Positions 47,345-62,100 of a stretch of DNA of 64,000 nt are shown one piece after another; position 1 is the first letter of the stretch; the number at the start of each line of letters is the position of its first letter. The translations under genes and the position numbers were made by a program. The stretch spans positions 582,542 to 646,541 of the forward strand of contig NW_019775425.1 in assembly GCF_001039355.2 (NCBI RefSeq), written 5' to 3'. This DNA comes from Lingula anatina (Eukaryota; Brachiopoda; Lingulata; Lingulida; Lingulidae). Under the pieces are notes generated by a model. That model saw only the letters and a program-made list of their open reading frames with translations. It ran no database searches and had not been told where the DNA came from.

Positions 47345-48045
47345 TTTCCTCCTGCATGAAAAGTGTTCAATACATTGCCAGCTATCACCTATGGTTCTGA
47401 GACATGGGCAATGAATGCATCCATAGAACAAACGATACAAGCAGCACAGAGAAAGACGGAAAGAAGTATGTTGACATCAGGCTAAGAGATGGGAAGATCA
47501 TGAAGATAAAATGGATAAGAGAACAGATCAAAGTGAAGTATGTGCTACTTAGGACTGGGTTCCCATACTTAGATCGATCCACCTGGATCGACCTAACTCC
47601 CTGGGGGTTCACGCTAAATTGCTATCAGCTCAAGAGGCTTAAATGTCTGTCACGCCTACCGAATCAGCTAGGGTAAAGATAATCACCCCCTAACTGCTTT
47701 ACTAGGCATGACAGACATTTAAGCCAGCCAAGTTGACAACAATTTAGTGAGACTCCCATGGGAGATAGATCGATCTATTTTGGGAATGGTCTCTATAATT
47801 AAAGAAATTAAATGGAAATGGACAGGGCATCTCAATATAGAATCAAGCATGACAGAAAGGCAACAATGTTGACAAGATGTGGACATAATAAACCTGGGAA
47901 GCCTTGTAAGAGATGAAGAGATGGAGGGATGAGTTAAATGAGTGCTGGAAGAACACAATTGGAAGCCTGAAGCCCCAGACAGAATACACTAGAAGCATAC
48001 TTAGGTCATTGTCCAACAGTGGAACAAGTTAGGCTCTGAACGAAT
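47345..48045 (+). pseudogene. LINE reverse transcriptase 3' end (RTE-like), interrupted
   Basis: The frame gives KVFNTLPAITYGSETWAMNA and IQAAQRKTERSML, then after an insert KEIKWKWTGHLN, VRDEEMEG and VIVQQWNKLGSE. These match the end of RTE-type LINE polyproteins (AITYGSETW, AQR-MERSMLG, KW-WAGHI, EAFVQQW). Stops and the insert make it non-functional. Confidence 0.75.
47535..47790. repeat. Foldback insert within the LINE remnant
   Basis: Inverted repeats AGGCTTAAATGTCTGTCACG (47635-47655) and TGACAGACATTTAAGCC (47708-47724) pair. Outer parts TTAGATCGATCCACC and GATAGATCGATCTATTTT also partly pair. The insert separates the two LINE blocks. Confidence 0.5.
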
Positions 48046-48170
48046 AACATTAAAATGGTAGTGCTAGCAGATTTTTGCATTAATATAATGCATGTATGGA
48101 TGCCCATGATGGCCTTCAAACTCTGCAGTATTATTTGAAAATTTTTCATTTTTTCATTTTTGACAACACT

Positions 48171-48176
48171 TTTATT
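48171..48176 (-). terminator. Candidate FEZ polyadenylation signal
   Basis: AATAAA on the minus strand about 1.4 kb downstream of the FEZ stop codon. Between 48,180 and 49,598 the sequence is AT-rich and gene-free, as expected for a 3' UTR. Confidence 0.4.
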
Positions 48177-49598
48177 AAGTTAATTAGCACTGAGTACACC
48201 AAACATATTGCACTTGAAATACATCTTATCTAACTGACCACATTGGTTACATTAAATCACTCCCAGTTCCAATCGTTCTATCTTGATTTCGACTTCTGGC
48301 ATAAGAACTGGTAGCATGGGTAATATCATTGATGAAAAGATCACTTTCACACCATTTTGTATTGATCCAAGTATTTGTTTATATATTTCCATGCTTATCT
48401 TAGAGCACCAGCTTCATTTACCTCCAGGCTGTTCTTTTAAAGCAAAGTTACAAGTTACTTGACCTCTTCCACAAGTTACTGAACCACAGTTTTAACCTTG
48501 TACAACTCTGAAATATTCACGTCTCCTGTGCTATGTACCATAGTTTCCAATGATTTGATGAAATACACTAATCTAAGCTGAGTCTTACACTGAGTATTTA
48601 CAAACAATTAAATATTATGTAAGTATTTTGTGCCATAATAGTTTGGGTTTATAGAGAAAAACAACATATGATCTCCAAAGCAAAAAATCACAGAACACTT
48701 AAAATTCACATAAACATTACATACATTTTACAATGAACACATTTGTGTAGGTATATAAAAGCAGTTTTTGCAACTGTAAAAAGCTCAATTATGTACAAAA
48801 AGGTCCTAATTAAATCTGGTACTACCATCACAATATCATAATGCTACAGCTATGCACATGAGCCCTGTCATAAATACTACTTGATATCAAATACAAATAC
48901 TTTAAACAGCAAATCAACAAAGAACAGGCTGGTTGATATATAGTTTTTAAAAGTACTGTTATCATACAATGTCAATAAAAAATCAAATGTCCATCAAGGA
49001 GCCAATAAAAATTTGGCAGATAAAATGTCGGATGATCTAAAGTGTGTATATAAAACATAAGCCTACAGCTCTTAAATTTATTATAAAAGTGACAACATCA
49101 GCTAGAATCCTGAAATGAGTAAGAGAACACAAAATACAGAGAATATGACTCTGGCATCAAATACTGGATTTGATACATATGGGCTACTATTTCATTGGAA
49201 ACATTTTCCCAACTACTACTGGTTTATATTTAATCTACAATGGAATTTGCTTGAAAAACTTAATAGCCTGTATCATAAAGACAATTGGAATATCAAAACA
49301 AGCTTTATTTTCTGCAAGTTTAGATCAGTGGAGTTAAAAACTGGCAATTATTCAGTACATTTGGATGTTTGGCACTAAAGTTGCAGTCCACCACTTATTT
49401 TAATCAGTTTTAATATCTCCACAGTTCCAATGGCCATGACAAGTTTTACATGATATGATACAAAAGGCAGACATGTATTACACTAAGAACTACAGATAAG
49501 TAAAAGCCATGATATCATTTTGAGGTCTGCCACACAGGTCCTTTGTAATCTTGGAGTTGTTCTCACTGCCAGCATCTTGGATCTTGATCTGTCCATTT

Positions 49599-52500
49599 CT
49601 AGGTTGGACATAGGACTAAAAAGATACATTAATTTCTGAGTCAAAGAGTCACTTAAAATCAATTTTACAATCGCTGCAGTTGTAACAAAAACTGGTCTTT
49701 GCAGTTAGACCAGAATAAATTTTTACAACAAAGAGTACTTTAACTCTCAAAAGGTATCATATACCAAATTAAAGTGTAAAAAAAAAAGAAAAAATCTCAT
49801 GTTAAATGCTTTTGAAACAGAGTTTAGAAATGCTTTTCGATTGTACACTTTTGAGGCCACTTTTTTTCTTAGTGGCGTATACCAAGTTTTAGTTAGCATT
49901 AATTTCTAATACATAAACATTGAGTAAAATACAATTTTTAAGCAAGGGTAATAATTTAATTTGTCTTTAAGCATGCAACATGCCCTTTACATTCTTAGGT
50001 TTATGTCATTTACCTTTAAGTATGTAATCTGTCAGTAGGCCTGGAACTGCAGGACCATCTTCTAAGATAGCTTGTAGTACTGAAATTACACACGTGGCAT
50101 TTTAAAATGGGTTTTATAAGTAAGGCTTCGTTCACATGGAAAGTCTATTTTCTAAAAATCTATTTTCTATTAGCGGTATATCTTGTGATCACGGTCTGTG
50201 CCCTGAATATCCCGCAGCGTAATTACTATCAGCGCAAGCCAGTTACTATAAGTTACTGTAAGTAACTGGCTCGCGCTGCCAGTAATTATGCCGCAGGATA
50301 TTCAGGGCACAGACCATGATCATAAGATACCGCGAATAGAAAATAGATTTTTAGAAAATAGACTTTCCATCTGAACGAAGCCCAAGTCTACTTTTAGTGG
50401 TTCTCTGGAGTGCATTTGAAACTACACAATCTAATTTGCCAGCACTAAAGCAATTATCACACGTTTTGGTAGAATATAAAATTTTCCTTACTTGACAGAG
50501 GTAAATTTAGGGTATATAATTATAGCTTCAAATTAGATAATAACCAAATAAAGAGTCCATTTACATTTTATGTAGATTTGGAGTTGTTCATTGGTGGGTG
50601 TTCCCATTCCTGCATGGTAAGGGACAATGGTCGTCAAGTACTGAAACACATGGTGATTTAAAATAATTAATTACTCATATATATACATGGAAATGAGTCC
50701 TTTTGCCTGCATGTATCCAGGTCAAGTAATATGTGCAAGTGAAAACCAAATGGGTGGTTTTATTGGCAACACTAAAGCAAGAGAAAACATGGAGAAACAG
50801 GTCCTGAACAGGTAATATCTGAGATAACCCAAAGTCTTGCAACTTGGCACATAATCAAGCAAGATTTGACTGAATTTGGTGGAGATTAATGTCAGAAATA
50901 ATGGCAGACTAATGAGTGCAGTGCAGCAATGAAGAAAAGCTTACAGAATTTATCTGCAAAAAATTTTCTGATTCTCTTCTCTTATTTTTTGTCCATTAAC
51001 AGTCTATTGAACAACAGCACACACATTTTGTATGTCACTTTTGTACTACTTTTTAAGATGACATTCTCACTGCATGGAGTTTCACATTATCATTGAAAAG
51101 TTAATTCCACCTCGTGCAGATTCTTTCACTTTTTTTTTTGTCTTCTATAGTGCAAGACTTGTTTTACCTCAAATGATTTCCGTTAAATAAAAAACGAAAC
51201 ATAGTATAATCATTTATTCAAAAAGTAAGTTCCATCAAATTAAAATTAAAGTATAAATATTGCACCATTTTTTCCTTTCTTTCTTTTTCTGTTGTTTGTA
51301 TTTGTTGTTTGATGTCAAATTTCTCTTGTGATAAGCATGGATATAAATTTAAACAGCCGTTCCCTCATTACATTTTAAAAAATAGTTTTCATTTCTCATT
51401 TCAATCATGATGAAACACATTTTTAGATGTGACATCTGATTTAAGCTGCAATTAGGTACTTCTCTGAAATATAGGTGCAATCTTATATAATCAACATCAA
51501 AATAATAACGCAGTGCAAGCAAAAGAAAAAAGGGCTAAAGCGTCGACAGATCACGGTTGCTTACCGCGCCTGGTTCGGCCTCATTATTTCCCTTCACCTT
51601 TTTCATACTGTTGGCATTTTTCTTTTTTTCTGTCTGGGAGTCTTTCTTCTTTCTCTGAACATTCAAGACCAGTGAAATGAAGGTGTTTTTCAGCTCCTTT
51701 TCATATTCAAGCTCATCTCTTAGTGCAAGCTCATTTATCAGAGTTTCGGAGTAAGTTTTGACTGCACACTCTAGTTCTTCATACAGCTCGTTCAAAGCAC
51801 CAAGGGATAAATTCTTCAATCCTGTAAGAAACAAAATGTGTAGCACACACATAAATTATGCTTTACATGGAATATCATTCCTGAATGCCAGATGGATATT
51901 GTTAATTTTTTAAAGAAAAATGTAAGGTTTCTAAAATTGATGAGGCTTAAAGAAAGAAATCCAAACACTACAAGTAAAATACTAGTTACTGATAACATTA
52001 ACATTCCTGTGGTAGGTGATGAAAAAGTAAAACAATAAAAATATCACTCTTCAGTATATCCATTATAGAAATAAAATTGGAAAACCATTTCATAAACCTG
52101 ACAATCAACATATCAGATACTTTCAAATCACATACATATACAAACCTTTGCTTATATAAACAGCACCAAGTACCATCATAACTAAAATAACCATCACCTA
52201 TTAAATACTATCTATAACATACTAAACAAAATTATGTCTAAAGCTCATTCACATTTCAAAAACATGGACAGGTTTAAATATCAGAACCTTAATGATACCT
52301 GAAACATTGCCTTTAACAGTCAACTTATCTATAATGTGATGATCAGGTTGGCAAACTATACCAACATTAGTCTATTTCCTTTTTCTTTAACATTAATCTT
52401 CAATGTCTTCTTCCAAACAGAGCATAAGCCAGCCACCAAAGTGTTCCCTTACACCACTCAACACACAAAATTAATAGAAAAACTTTTTCTTCACATAAAA

Positions 52501-55500
52501 AAAGACACAAAGATCTTTTTCTACTCTGGAAGCAATATTTGTAAATCCAATCCACTCTCAAGTCAAAGTTAAAAGCTTTCACCATCAATTTTCAATGCAT
52601 TACTCAGCATTCTACATTTTCACCAGACTAGTCACCCACCCAACACCTCAAGTCATTACTATGTCATGGTCTCTGTGAGTTTATTTCACATAAAACTAAC
52701 TCTGGAGTTCTACAGTTCTGAAAAATGACTCGTTATAAAGTTTTCAAAAAATAGTTTTCTTTTCAAATGTCTTCCTCATATTTTCAAAACTGGGATATTT
52801 TAAGTATACTAGATAACACTACTATGAAACAAACTGAGACCATGAAATAGCCATTAATATTTCACAAGTTTTGCACCTTCATTCTGAACACTAGGAGGTG
52901 GCGCTGTCTCACTAGGAACTGGAAAGCAAAGCAAGCACACTATATTAGAACAGTTGGGGTTTATTTATAGACAACTGAGCATTTTGGACAAGTCCCAGCT
53001 AAACTAAATTTCCTGCAGAAAATACAAAACACTTTATCATACAAAAATCAATCAATATTACAAATTGAATTAAAGTTAACTCAAGTCACCTCTCAGTTGA
53101 TTTATTTGACTGATATATCATATGAATGCTAGTTCTATCTTGAGAGCCATGGGGTAATATTTCAATCAATGAAAGGTTGGAAACAACTAGGATAGAGCTG
53201 AAAGTAACATTGGTATGGCAAGGTCCTATTATTCAAATGTTATGGCAAAGAACTTGTGTGTGGATGTGGCAAACACTTTTTTCTGCAATATTGGGGTTCA
53301 GACAGACACTAATAGGCTGAAAAGAGAAAAGTCATGCACATGACTGAGTCTAAAGAGATAATATTCAGGTTGTAAGAGACATAATTGCAGATATTGCAAT
53401 ATAAAGTGCATATTGAACCAGACAAAGTGTACTTCATATTTGCACTTATATAAATTTGCAAAACAATTTACAAGTTTGTTTCTTCTCCAACCTATACTTA
53501 ACTAGACAGTGTGATTCACTAAAGGCACACCCAGAACCAAACAGTTTGAAATGATGCCAAAAGATCACACTGCTTCAAAGCGTTCTGGTGAAATCAGTTC
53601 TACTATTTTCAGTTAATAAGATTCAGAATGCACCTCAAAATATACTGTATATGATAAAAGCAAAACCATAAACAATTCTTTTAACATTCTAGATTAATTT
53701 TCCAGAATATGGCTAGTCTTTAAAAATAGTTTGAATGTTTCACTTTAATACCCAGTAGACTGCATGATCCATTTAACACAAAACCCACAACATTTACATA
53801 TAGCATTTCACAGCAAAAAAAAAAAAAAAAAAAAGGAGAAGTAATAATGTGTAAGGTATACATTTACCTGGATGCTCTGCAGCAGAAAAAGAAAATAGAG
53901 AAAAAAAAAAAAAAAAACAATGGTAGTATATGTAAATATATATAGATATTACTTCACACATACTGCATATGAGGAAAGAAAATTTTCATCAGCATTTTTA
54001 TTTTTCTCTCAGCAAACTGACACAGACAACCCGTTACCACCTAGTATTCAATTTAATAACATCATGTGGGAAAATTCCTTTAATTTCCTGTAGCAAATAG
54101 CCACATTTTGTACCATAGTAAAGAGGACCTCACATGATTTCATTTCATTTTATACACTTCCAATATCATATCAAATGTTCTAACAAACGGCTCCAACACA
54201 AAATCTGTAAGAACTGTGCTTCATTTAAATTGAACCACAACTCCCAGATCTGATGCATGTATTAGTATATAAACTGCTGTTGATGGACATAAATTAAACC
54301 TCAACAGACCCCTAAATCTTATCATCAGTGACAAAGGAAGACAGATGTCTTAACAATGAAACTTTTAAGTCCTGAATTTACAACCCAAGGGGTTTTAAAG
54401 TTCACAAAGAATTGATTTTTGTTCTATGCATCAACACATCTAGCAGTGGCTTGCATTAGAGCTTAATCAAAATGTCAAAGAAATGTCTTCCCATATGCAT
54501 TCATTTACACTGTGTAGGTCTACAATTATATGCTTTTTATGAAGCAGACGTGGAATATATTAATTTGGAGGTCTACATGGGCTAATCAATACGACTCTCT
54601 CTGTCTATGGAGAATATAAAACATTCAGCACTGAGGACAGGAGTGATAAAATTTATGATATGGTGATTGACACCACTAAGTACATATCATATTCTTGCTT
54701 GAACAAATCAGCAGAAATGTTGAGCTAAAAAGACTTTTATCACATATTTCGCTCTGACAAAAAAATACAGCCAACCTTCACTACAAGATGTGCTTCAGGA
54801 CTCAAAGGCCTTATTTGTTTCTCTTCAATGCTACGCACCATATTGCATGTAAAGTAACATAAAATGAATAGTTCATTGAAAGTGATTAAATAACAATTAT
54901 GCGAATGATTCACCACAAGACATCCATCATCATTGGCCATTATCTTTATGCTCAGGCTATCGATTTGTGTCTGCACAGGGTTCTCAATATATACTTCCCC
55001 TTTTAAAATCAAAAGCGGATCAAGTTTGAGAATTTTGGCATGTCCTAATATACTGGCAAATAATTGATAAGTGATTTTATTTGAACATTTGTAATTAGGC
55101 ATTTTTTGCATAGCCCACCCTATGCATTATCAGTATATTTTCAGCTACTCTAGATATATATGTAAAAACAAAACAAGTATTCAGGCAAGGTCAGCTCATG
55201 ACTCCTATCCTCAACAGCAGCTTACATGAACTGATTTCTGGCATAAGTACCGCATAACCAAACTATTTCGAACAATAAAAATACTTACTATCTTCCACAT
55301 TTTCTGTAGTTCCATCAGGATTTGTTTTGAAATGCAATAGTTCTGATGACATGGGTGACAACATGTCCACATCTGAAGGTGTCAGTGCAGCTCCAGAGTC
55401 TTCCCCTTCCTAAAATAATAGAAAAAAATATTATTTATCATAATTGTACCATTTCTTATCACAATCTCTTAAATATGAAAATATCTAGCAGAAATTTATA

Positions 55501-58500
55501 TGTATATACTGCAAATGTATATTTATACATTTAATTTACATTAAAATACAAATGCTGTCAAGAAAAATCAGTCTTATAGTGCTTCAAGTTAATATTTTTA
55601 TAAAAATGTTAATACCTAAACTTATTTCGTCTTTACATGGTGGATATTTTAATTGCAGAGGTATTACCTAAACAATCAATCAGTGTGGTAATACACCTCC
55701 ATTAAACAACTCTCCATTTAGCAACTATTAGCTGGGAAATAATATTGAACTTCGTGTGGGACTCAGCTAACACTGTACATAAAATGCCATTGGTTCTAGA
55801 ATATGGATATGTCAGGTTGACTAATGCAAGATAATTTATTAAACAATTTACACTTGTACCTTGTCTTTTTATTTAGCTGCTTTCCATGTAATTATTATCC
55901 ATATAACCATCTATATTAAGAGTAAAATGTTTACTTATAGGGTCCTTGGCAAAATACATTATAAAATATAATCTCATTGAGAAAGCAAACATATTTTAAC
56001 TAAAAGTTAATTGCCTGCTAGGCTTGGGTTGGGTCATATTGAGATAATGAACATAACATATTAATTCATCTTTGATAAAGCTTCATGAATTTTTCAGTGG
56101 GTTAGCTTTTTCTTTGTGTCAGAGTTCATTGTGGAAAATTGCATAAGGTATTCAAGCCACCCACTGAAGTTTAAGATAGTAAAGTGATTCTGAACCTGTA
56201 GCTATTTACAAAGCTTAACTGAGGTGTTTGATCAATGGAAAAGGTCATTGATTTTTTATGTAAGAAAAAAATGGCCACTAAAGGACATGGAATGGGTCAT
56301 CTAAGCATAGATGCTGTTCTCATTTCTATTATTTCCCCTGAACATATATAAACACATCACTAATTACACCTAAAAAATTGGATAAAAAAGTGTACAATCT
56401 GTGCATTTACATGTAAACTACACTAACAGTTCATTTTGATTCAATGATTACAGGGTGTTTCAATCAATGCAAAAATCATCTGTTCAAATAAGCTTCTGTC
56501 ATGAAATTTGTTTCCAAGAAGATTAAAAACCTACAGATAAACAAGCAGAAAGAGATTAATATCTGGATATATTTAATATCTCTACCTTACACCCGAGAGC
56601 CAACTAAAGTGATTCTCTAGCAATTTCTTAGAATATAATTGGGAAAATCAATACAATTGACTCAGGCAAGGGAAAATGTGAAACAGACAACAGATTTGAT
56701 ATTTTTAAATACTAGATACAACAGTTGTTCACACCATGGTTAAGTAATGCTTAATTCTTTTAAAAGAATACATTGCAACTTTAGTAAAGACTTTGAGAAA
56801 ATTTCTAAACTGACAGTATTGACTGTATAAGGATTTAAATGATAGAATGCAGACATTGTCTTATTGAGCTCAAAGCTATAAAGTGAAACAGCGAATCACT
56901 GCAGTGCATCCACTGGGAATCTACTCACTCGTAACAAGATAAAACATTGATGGTCGAATATCCTGCTCTTAGAATGATCATACAACAGCTTCCAAAACTA
57001 ACAGATGTGGTTATATTCCCAAACATACTGGTGAAGTTATAGTGAATCAAATATCAAAAGCCATGGTAGGCTGTAAACCATAGAGAAGATTGATCAAGGA
57101 CATTATACCAGTATTCCCTTTAACCATGACAAAATTAAAAATGCATTTAGATTTTAAGTCAAATCCACGAAACCCAACCAAAAGCCACCATAAAATTTCA
57201 AATAGTATAACTTAATTTCCCAAAAAATGATATTTGAACAGACATTTTCTGCTTTCTTTCTGTGCTTTAAATATCCCTAAGCAGTCTCTTTTGAATAAGT
57301 GTACAATTGCATGCTCAGCTATACATCCATACATGGGAGTGAGAGTGATGATAATGCAATGCGGAAGCAGTACTATAACATTTAGTGGACTTTAACAAAC
57401 TGGAGGGACAGATACATGTTTATTTCAACCAACAATTTGTAGATGGTGTGGTCTAAAAGCTACTTTTGGCTGAACAGGCCCCCGTTTCACAAAAAAACTT
57501 CATTCGGTTTACCTGACTAAGAGCTTGGTTACCAACGTAATTAAGTCGTTACGTCACTAAGTCCCGTTTCACAAAGAATCTAAAAGGTCGCTTACGTCGT
57601 TTTTTTCTTAGCTGCTAGTCGACGATGTCTAGCCTCCTCGGGAGGAGACTTAAGTCGGCAAGCTCAACTAAAACTCGGTAAATGAGAGCATAAACAACAA
57701 AAATTTGGAAAGAACATACCTCCTTCAAGATATTGTGTTATAATATCCTTGAATAGCACTGATATTTATGGAATATTGAAATAAAAAATAAAATGCCACT
57801 TTACCCTGCCGATCGCATTTGTTTTTGTCTTTGACCGCTAGACGTCCGTCAGCAGTGTTCCACGACAAGCTAATGTTTAACTGTTACTTTGAAGTTGTAT
57901 TGAAGTTAAACTAATCAATATAGTTCAAAAACAAACTTTGTTTGTGTTTTGGCTGACTTTTATTGCTGATAAACGATCGTTCTCGGCCGAAAGAGGCCAT
58001 GAAACGTCATGTCTTGTGAAACTTTTGAAATTTTACACCTCCTTTTCTTGAAGAGTTTCTCGTGCGTGTCGACTATGGTAAGCACGCCAAGCTAAGACGT
58101 TAGATTCTTTGTGAAACACTCTTAGTCGACTGCAGCGTAGTCGACCTAGCTAGGTCACCTAGCTCGAGCTAGTCGACTAGGGATTTAAGATTTTTTGTGA
58201 AATGGGGGCCAGGGGATTAATTTGGTTTATGACTTGGCATGTTGACTTTATTTAAGTCAGATAAGTAACTAGAAGAAGTGGTTTATAAATCTATGCTCAC
58301 TTAATATGAAACTTTAACTGTAAGTAGTATAAGATCACACATAGGTGCTCATAATGGGCATGTCAAATAATTCTATTTGGGCTGAACAAATTTTTAAAAA
58401 TGATTTAAAGAAGCACTGGAGTAAATATTTTATCATAAGTTAATGGTATTGAAGATTAAGAAAAAAAGCATTAAAAAACACGACAAAAGATATTATAATA

Positions 58501-59104
58501 AGGACATGAACACCAATTTATCACTGCCTTTGACCTGAAGATATCTCTCTTCATCTTTATTCCTGGAGAAAACATTTGAATGCAGAGGAGAGACAAATTA
58601 GATTGATATGTGTTACAGTCTATCCCCAATGAGGTTAATAGCAACTGTCAAATGCATAGTGACTAAAACAGAAATCCAAAAACCAATCTGAAACTACAGT
58701 GTTATCTCAGTCTTCAATGGAAAAATAGGGAAGACAGCTCTAAATCAGTTTAAGGTTCAACAAATCTAATCAATGGCAAGACAATCACTATCCTTGAATA
58801 GTCTAAGACACAGCCTTCAAGACAAACTGCCAATCAGTTATTGGATGCCAGTTCTACTAAAACAAATTAGTTGCTTTTAATTGTGTTTAAGAGTATGCTT
58901 TAAATGTCACTTTCCATAATAATGTATTGTCAACATTTGTATGTCACTGGGTAAAGTTCTTCTCTTGGGGATGTTAATAAGTCTAATCCATCATAAATGC
59001 AAATTCACATCTTAAACAAAAATAATTAATGTAATATTGAGCAATTAAGTTTTCCAAGTTCCAACAAAAATTGTCAACTCTCTTTCACCATAGATAATAC
59101 TGAC

Positions 59105-59147
<43 letters not shown>

Positions 59148-62100
59148 GTACCAATCTATTTCAATAAACTGTGCATTTAGTTTTAATGAAATATATAATC
59201 TTTACACCAGACAAGGTAGTCCAATTGCTCCATGTTATCCCCATCAAAAGTCATCTCATTGAAAACTGTGCCTAGGATTTATTTTTCAAAACCTCTTGTA
59301 AACTAATATTTCAATGTCAATTCTCATGACAGTTCAACTGACATCTGTAACTCACAACTATATAATTTTATGATCCTTATCGGGGTCAGTTTTGCTCTTA
59401 CAGCACCAATAACACGGAAAGTTAGAAAGACTGGGAATTCATAGTGTAACTTACCAACATCATGTCCTCTATTTCCTTGATCACTTCAGCTGCAGTGAAC
59501 ATTGGCTCCTGTTGGAGACTGGAGACAATGAGGGAATGCAAGTCAAAGTCATGTTGTAACTCTTCATCTTCTGAGAGATCCAAGTCAGGAGAGTCACAGT
59601 CCTAAAATCAGAGATAACAGTTCCACAGAAGTCTGCCTGTGAGGTTACTTTTATTGGAGGCCAGTATACCCCTCATCCCTACACACTTGTAAAGACAGAA
59701 AGAGTTACTGAGACTAAAAAGTAATTATTATTGACCAAAGAGAAGGGAATTCATCAGGTATGATAAAGAAACGAATTATAATATCATAGAAAGTTTTTTT
59801 TATCTGTCAAATCTGATCTTGGAAAAAGATGTTTTAATCATATATTTACAGCCTATACCTATCAAAGAGTATACCAATTAATACAGACTGAAAGGAATAT
59901 CTGAATATGATATCAATACATGAATTTTTACACAGACATTAATCTGGTTAAAATAATCCAAATTCTATTGCATCATATCATTTGTCTATTTATGCCAAAC
60001 ATACATATCCCCTTAAACCATAAGTCAGTACTATTATGATTCAAGATTGTACCCTTTTTTCATCCAGTTTTAAAGCCTTGGTGTGCAGCTGCCGTGTGTA
60101 TGTTTTGGACCAATCAATTGGTAGAATGTTCCCAAAATTTCCTGTGATGGTCCACCACATTCTGTAAAAAGAAATATAACAAAAAAATTAATACTAATCA
60201 TAAAAAATAACACATACCCCTTATGTTTTCCATCCTCTCTTGATTACACTATTTCCATTGTTTAATTACCTAAAAGTTACGAAGTAAAAAATAGTTCTCA
60301 TTAGGCCTACATAATATCTCTTCTATGATACAACAACTTAGCATGTTCATAAAAAAATACATTATAGTAATATGTCATTTACCGTTGGGGATGTAATGGG
60401 AAAAACATACGGCAGAATTTAACATAATTTCTAGGCAATTTTCCATGGATCATTTAATTACAAGACAATTTTCAAATGTAAGTTAAGACCAATTTTAATT
60501 ATGTCATATGTAAATTATTATGACCGTATTTGGTTATCGAGTTCCACATTTAATTTCAATCTTTACCATCTCATACAGTAGTTAAAACCAGAGGTCAATC
60601 TAGAGCTTGCATTTGCCTAAAGAGATCGCAAGTAAATAGGCAAAAATGGACTAACTCAAAAAGTTAAGCACTTTATTGTCAATCATCAATACACTGAAAA
60701 AGTCAGCAGGAGAATACTCTGTAAACACAGAAATTTGATAAAAGCTTCACTACATCAGCAGGAGGGAGTGGTTTGATCTATACAGTGCTACCACTACAGA
60801 TCAATACTGATGTTCTGCTTAAAGCTGGCATCACTATGCATATAAGAACTCCCACTGTAGAAATCAATAATACATATAGGAGCATGCCTTTTAGATATTA
60901 GAACACTTCAACTGTTTTGTTAACAAACAATTACTGGTTAAATTGACAGTCAACCCAAAGCCATGTCATGGAAAATGCATTTGTAACAGTGAATTCCACA
61001 AGAGAGAAATAACTGTTTGCTTCATGTGTGCAAAAAATTATTTTAGCATTGATCTTATCTGTATTGCAGAAAGGTTCTGTTTAGTGCAAAAATTACACTT
61101 ACTTCATCATACACAGTCTAAAGTTCAGCAGTCTTTTTGCCATGGTGGCCTGCCAGATATATCATTATGTAAATCAGATGACTAATTCCCAAGTGTTATG
61201 AAAATTGCAGGCAGCAGTGCAAAGACCACCTTTTTTAAACAAATGAATTAAGAAATATCAAAGCTGATAGAAGATAAACTGCACTTGGAATGCAACCAAT
61301 AGTCTTAAATATGTTTTTGTTTTGTAATGAAGATTTATAATTATAATATATTCCCATCTACGAAATGCTATTATACTGCAATATGGCAAAAAGAGATAGA
61401 TTGACCTGAACATAGAGAAAGATGGTATTGTTTTGCAGCAATTCCTTGGAGAGTTCATTCCTTGGAACTCCTTCCTAAGCCTAAAATGTATTTATGCCTT
61501 AACCAAACTGCATGTTCTCAACAAAATAAGTCAATATATTAAGTAATCATGAAGTAATAAAAAAAAAAGATTAAGGTGTCCTTTCCATCACCTATGCATA
61601 CTGTGTTGAATTAATTCACAAAATTAACATTTATAAAATAATAAAACCCATGTACACACACTTGTAAAAAATATAATTTTACATCATTTTAATTTGACAT
61701 TTTATAATTGTAAAAAGTATAAATTTATTATTATTGCAATTGTAATAATAATATTACATCTCATTAATACTATTTTGAATGTGGTGTCAAATTGTCTTTT
61801 CTGTACGATAATACCACGAATGCTTCAAACGATTGTCTTTCACAAATTATACTGTAATTTTTTAGACGATAGAAATGTGAACATTTATATGCTCGTATTC
61901 TGGTTTCCTTTACATTCAGTTCTGTATATATATATATATGAACATGTACATTTTCCATGTATTTACCAAGTATAGTACATATTTTCCATTGGCATTACCA
62001 TATGCACTGTATATCAACCAAAAGTCTTTCATATCAGCACATTTTTCAGAGGCTGTTTTGGAAGACACAGTCTGTGCCCAATACTTTTCATCTTACAGGC

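Larger units (their letters stand above)
55410..59454. other. Large FEZ intron with a MITE and microsatellite
   Basis: A 4-kb AT-rich intron. Apart from the element at 57477-58210 and the (AAT)n tract at 59105-59146 I see no exon, RNA gene or conserved frame. Confidence 0.5.

Noticed and set aside
57965-58015. GAAACGTC with a nearby GGCCGAAAGAGGCC hairpin, resembling another hammerhead
   Set aside because: The CUGANGA box is absent (CTGATAA instead) and the spacing does not let stems I and II form around the core.
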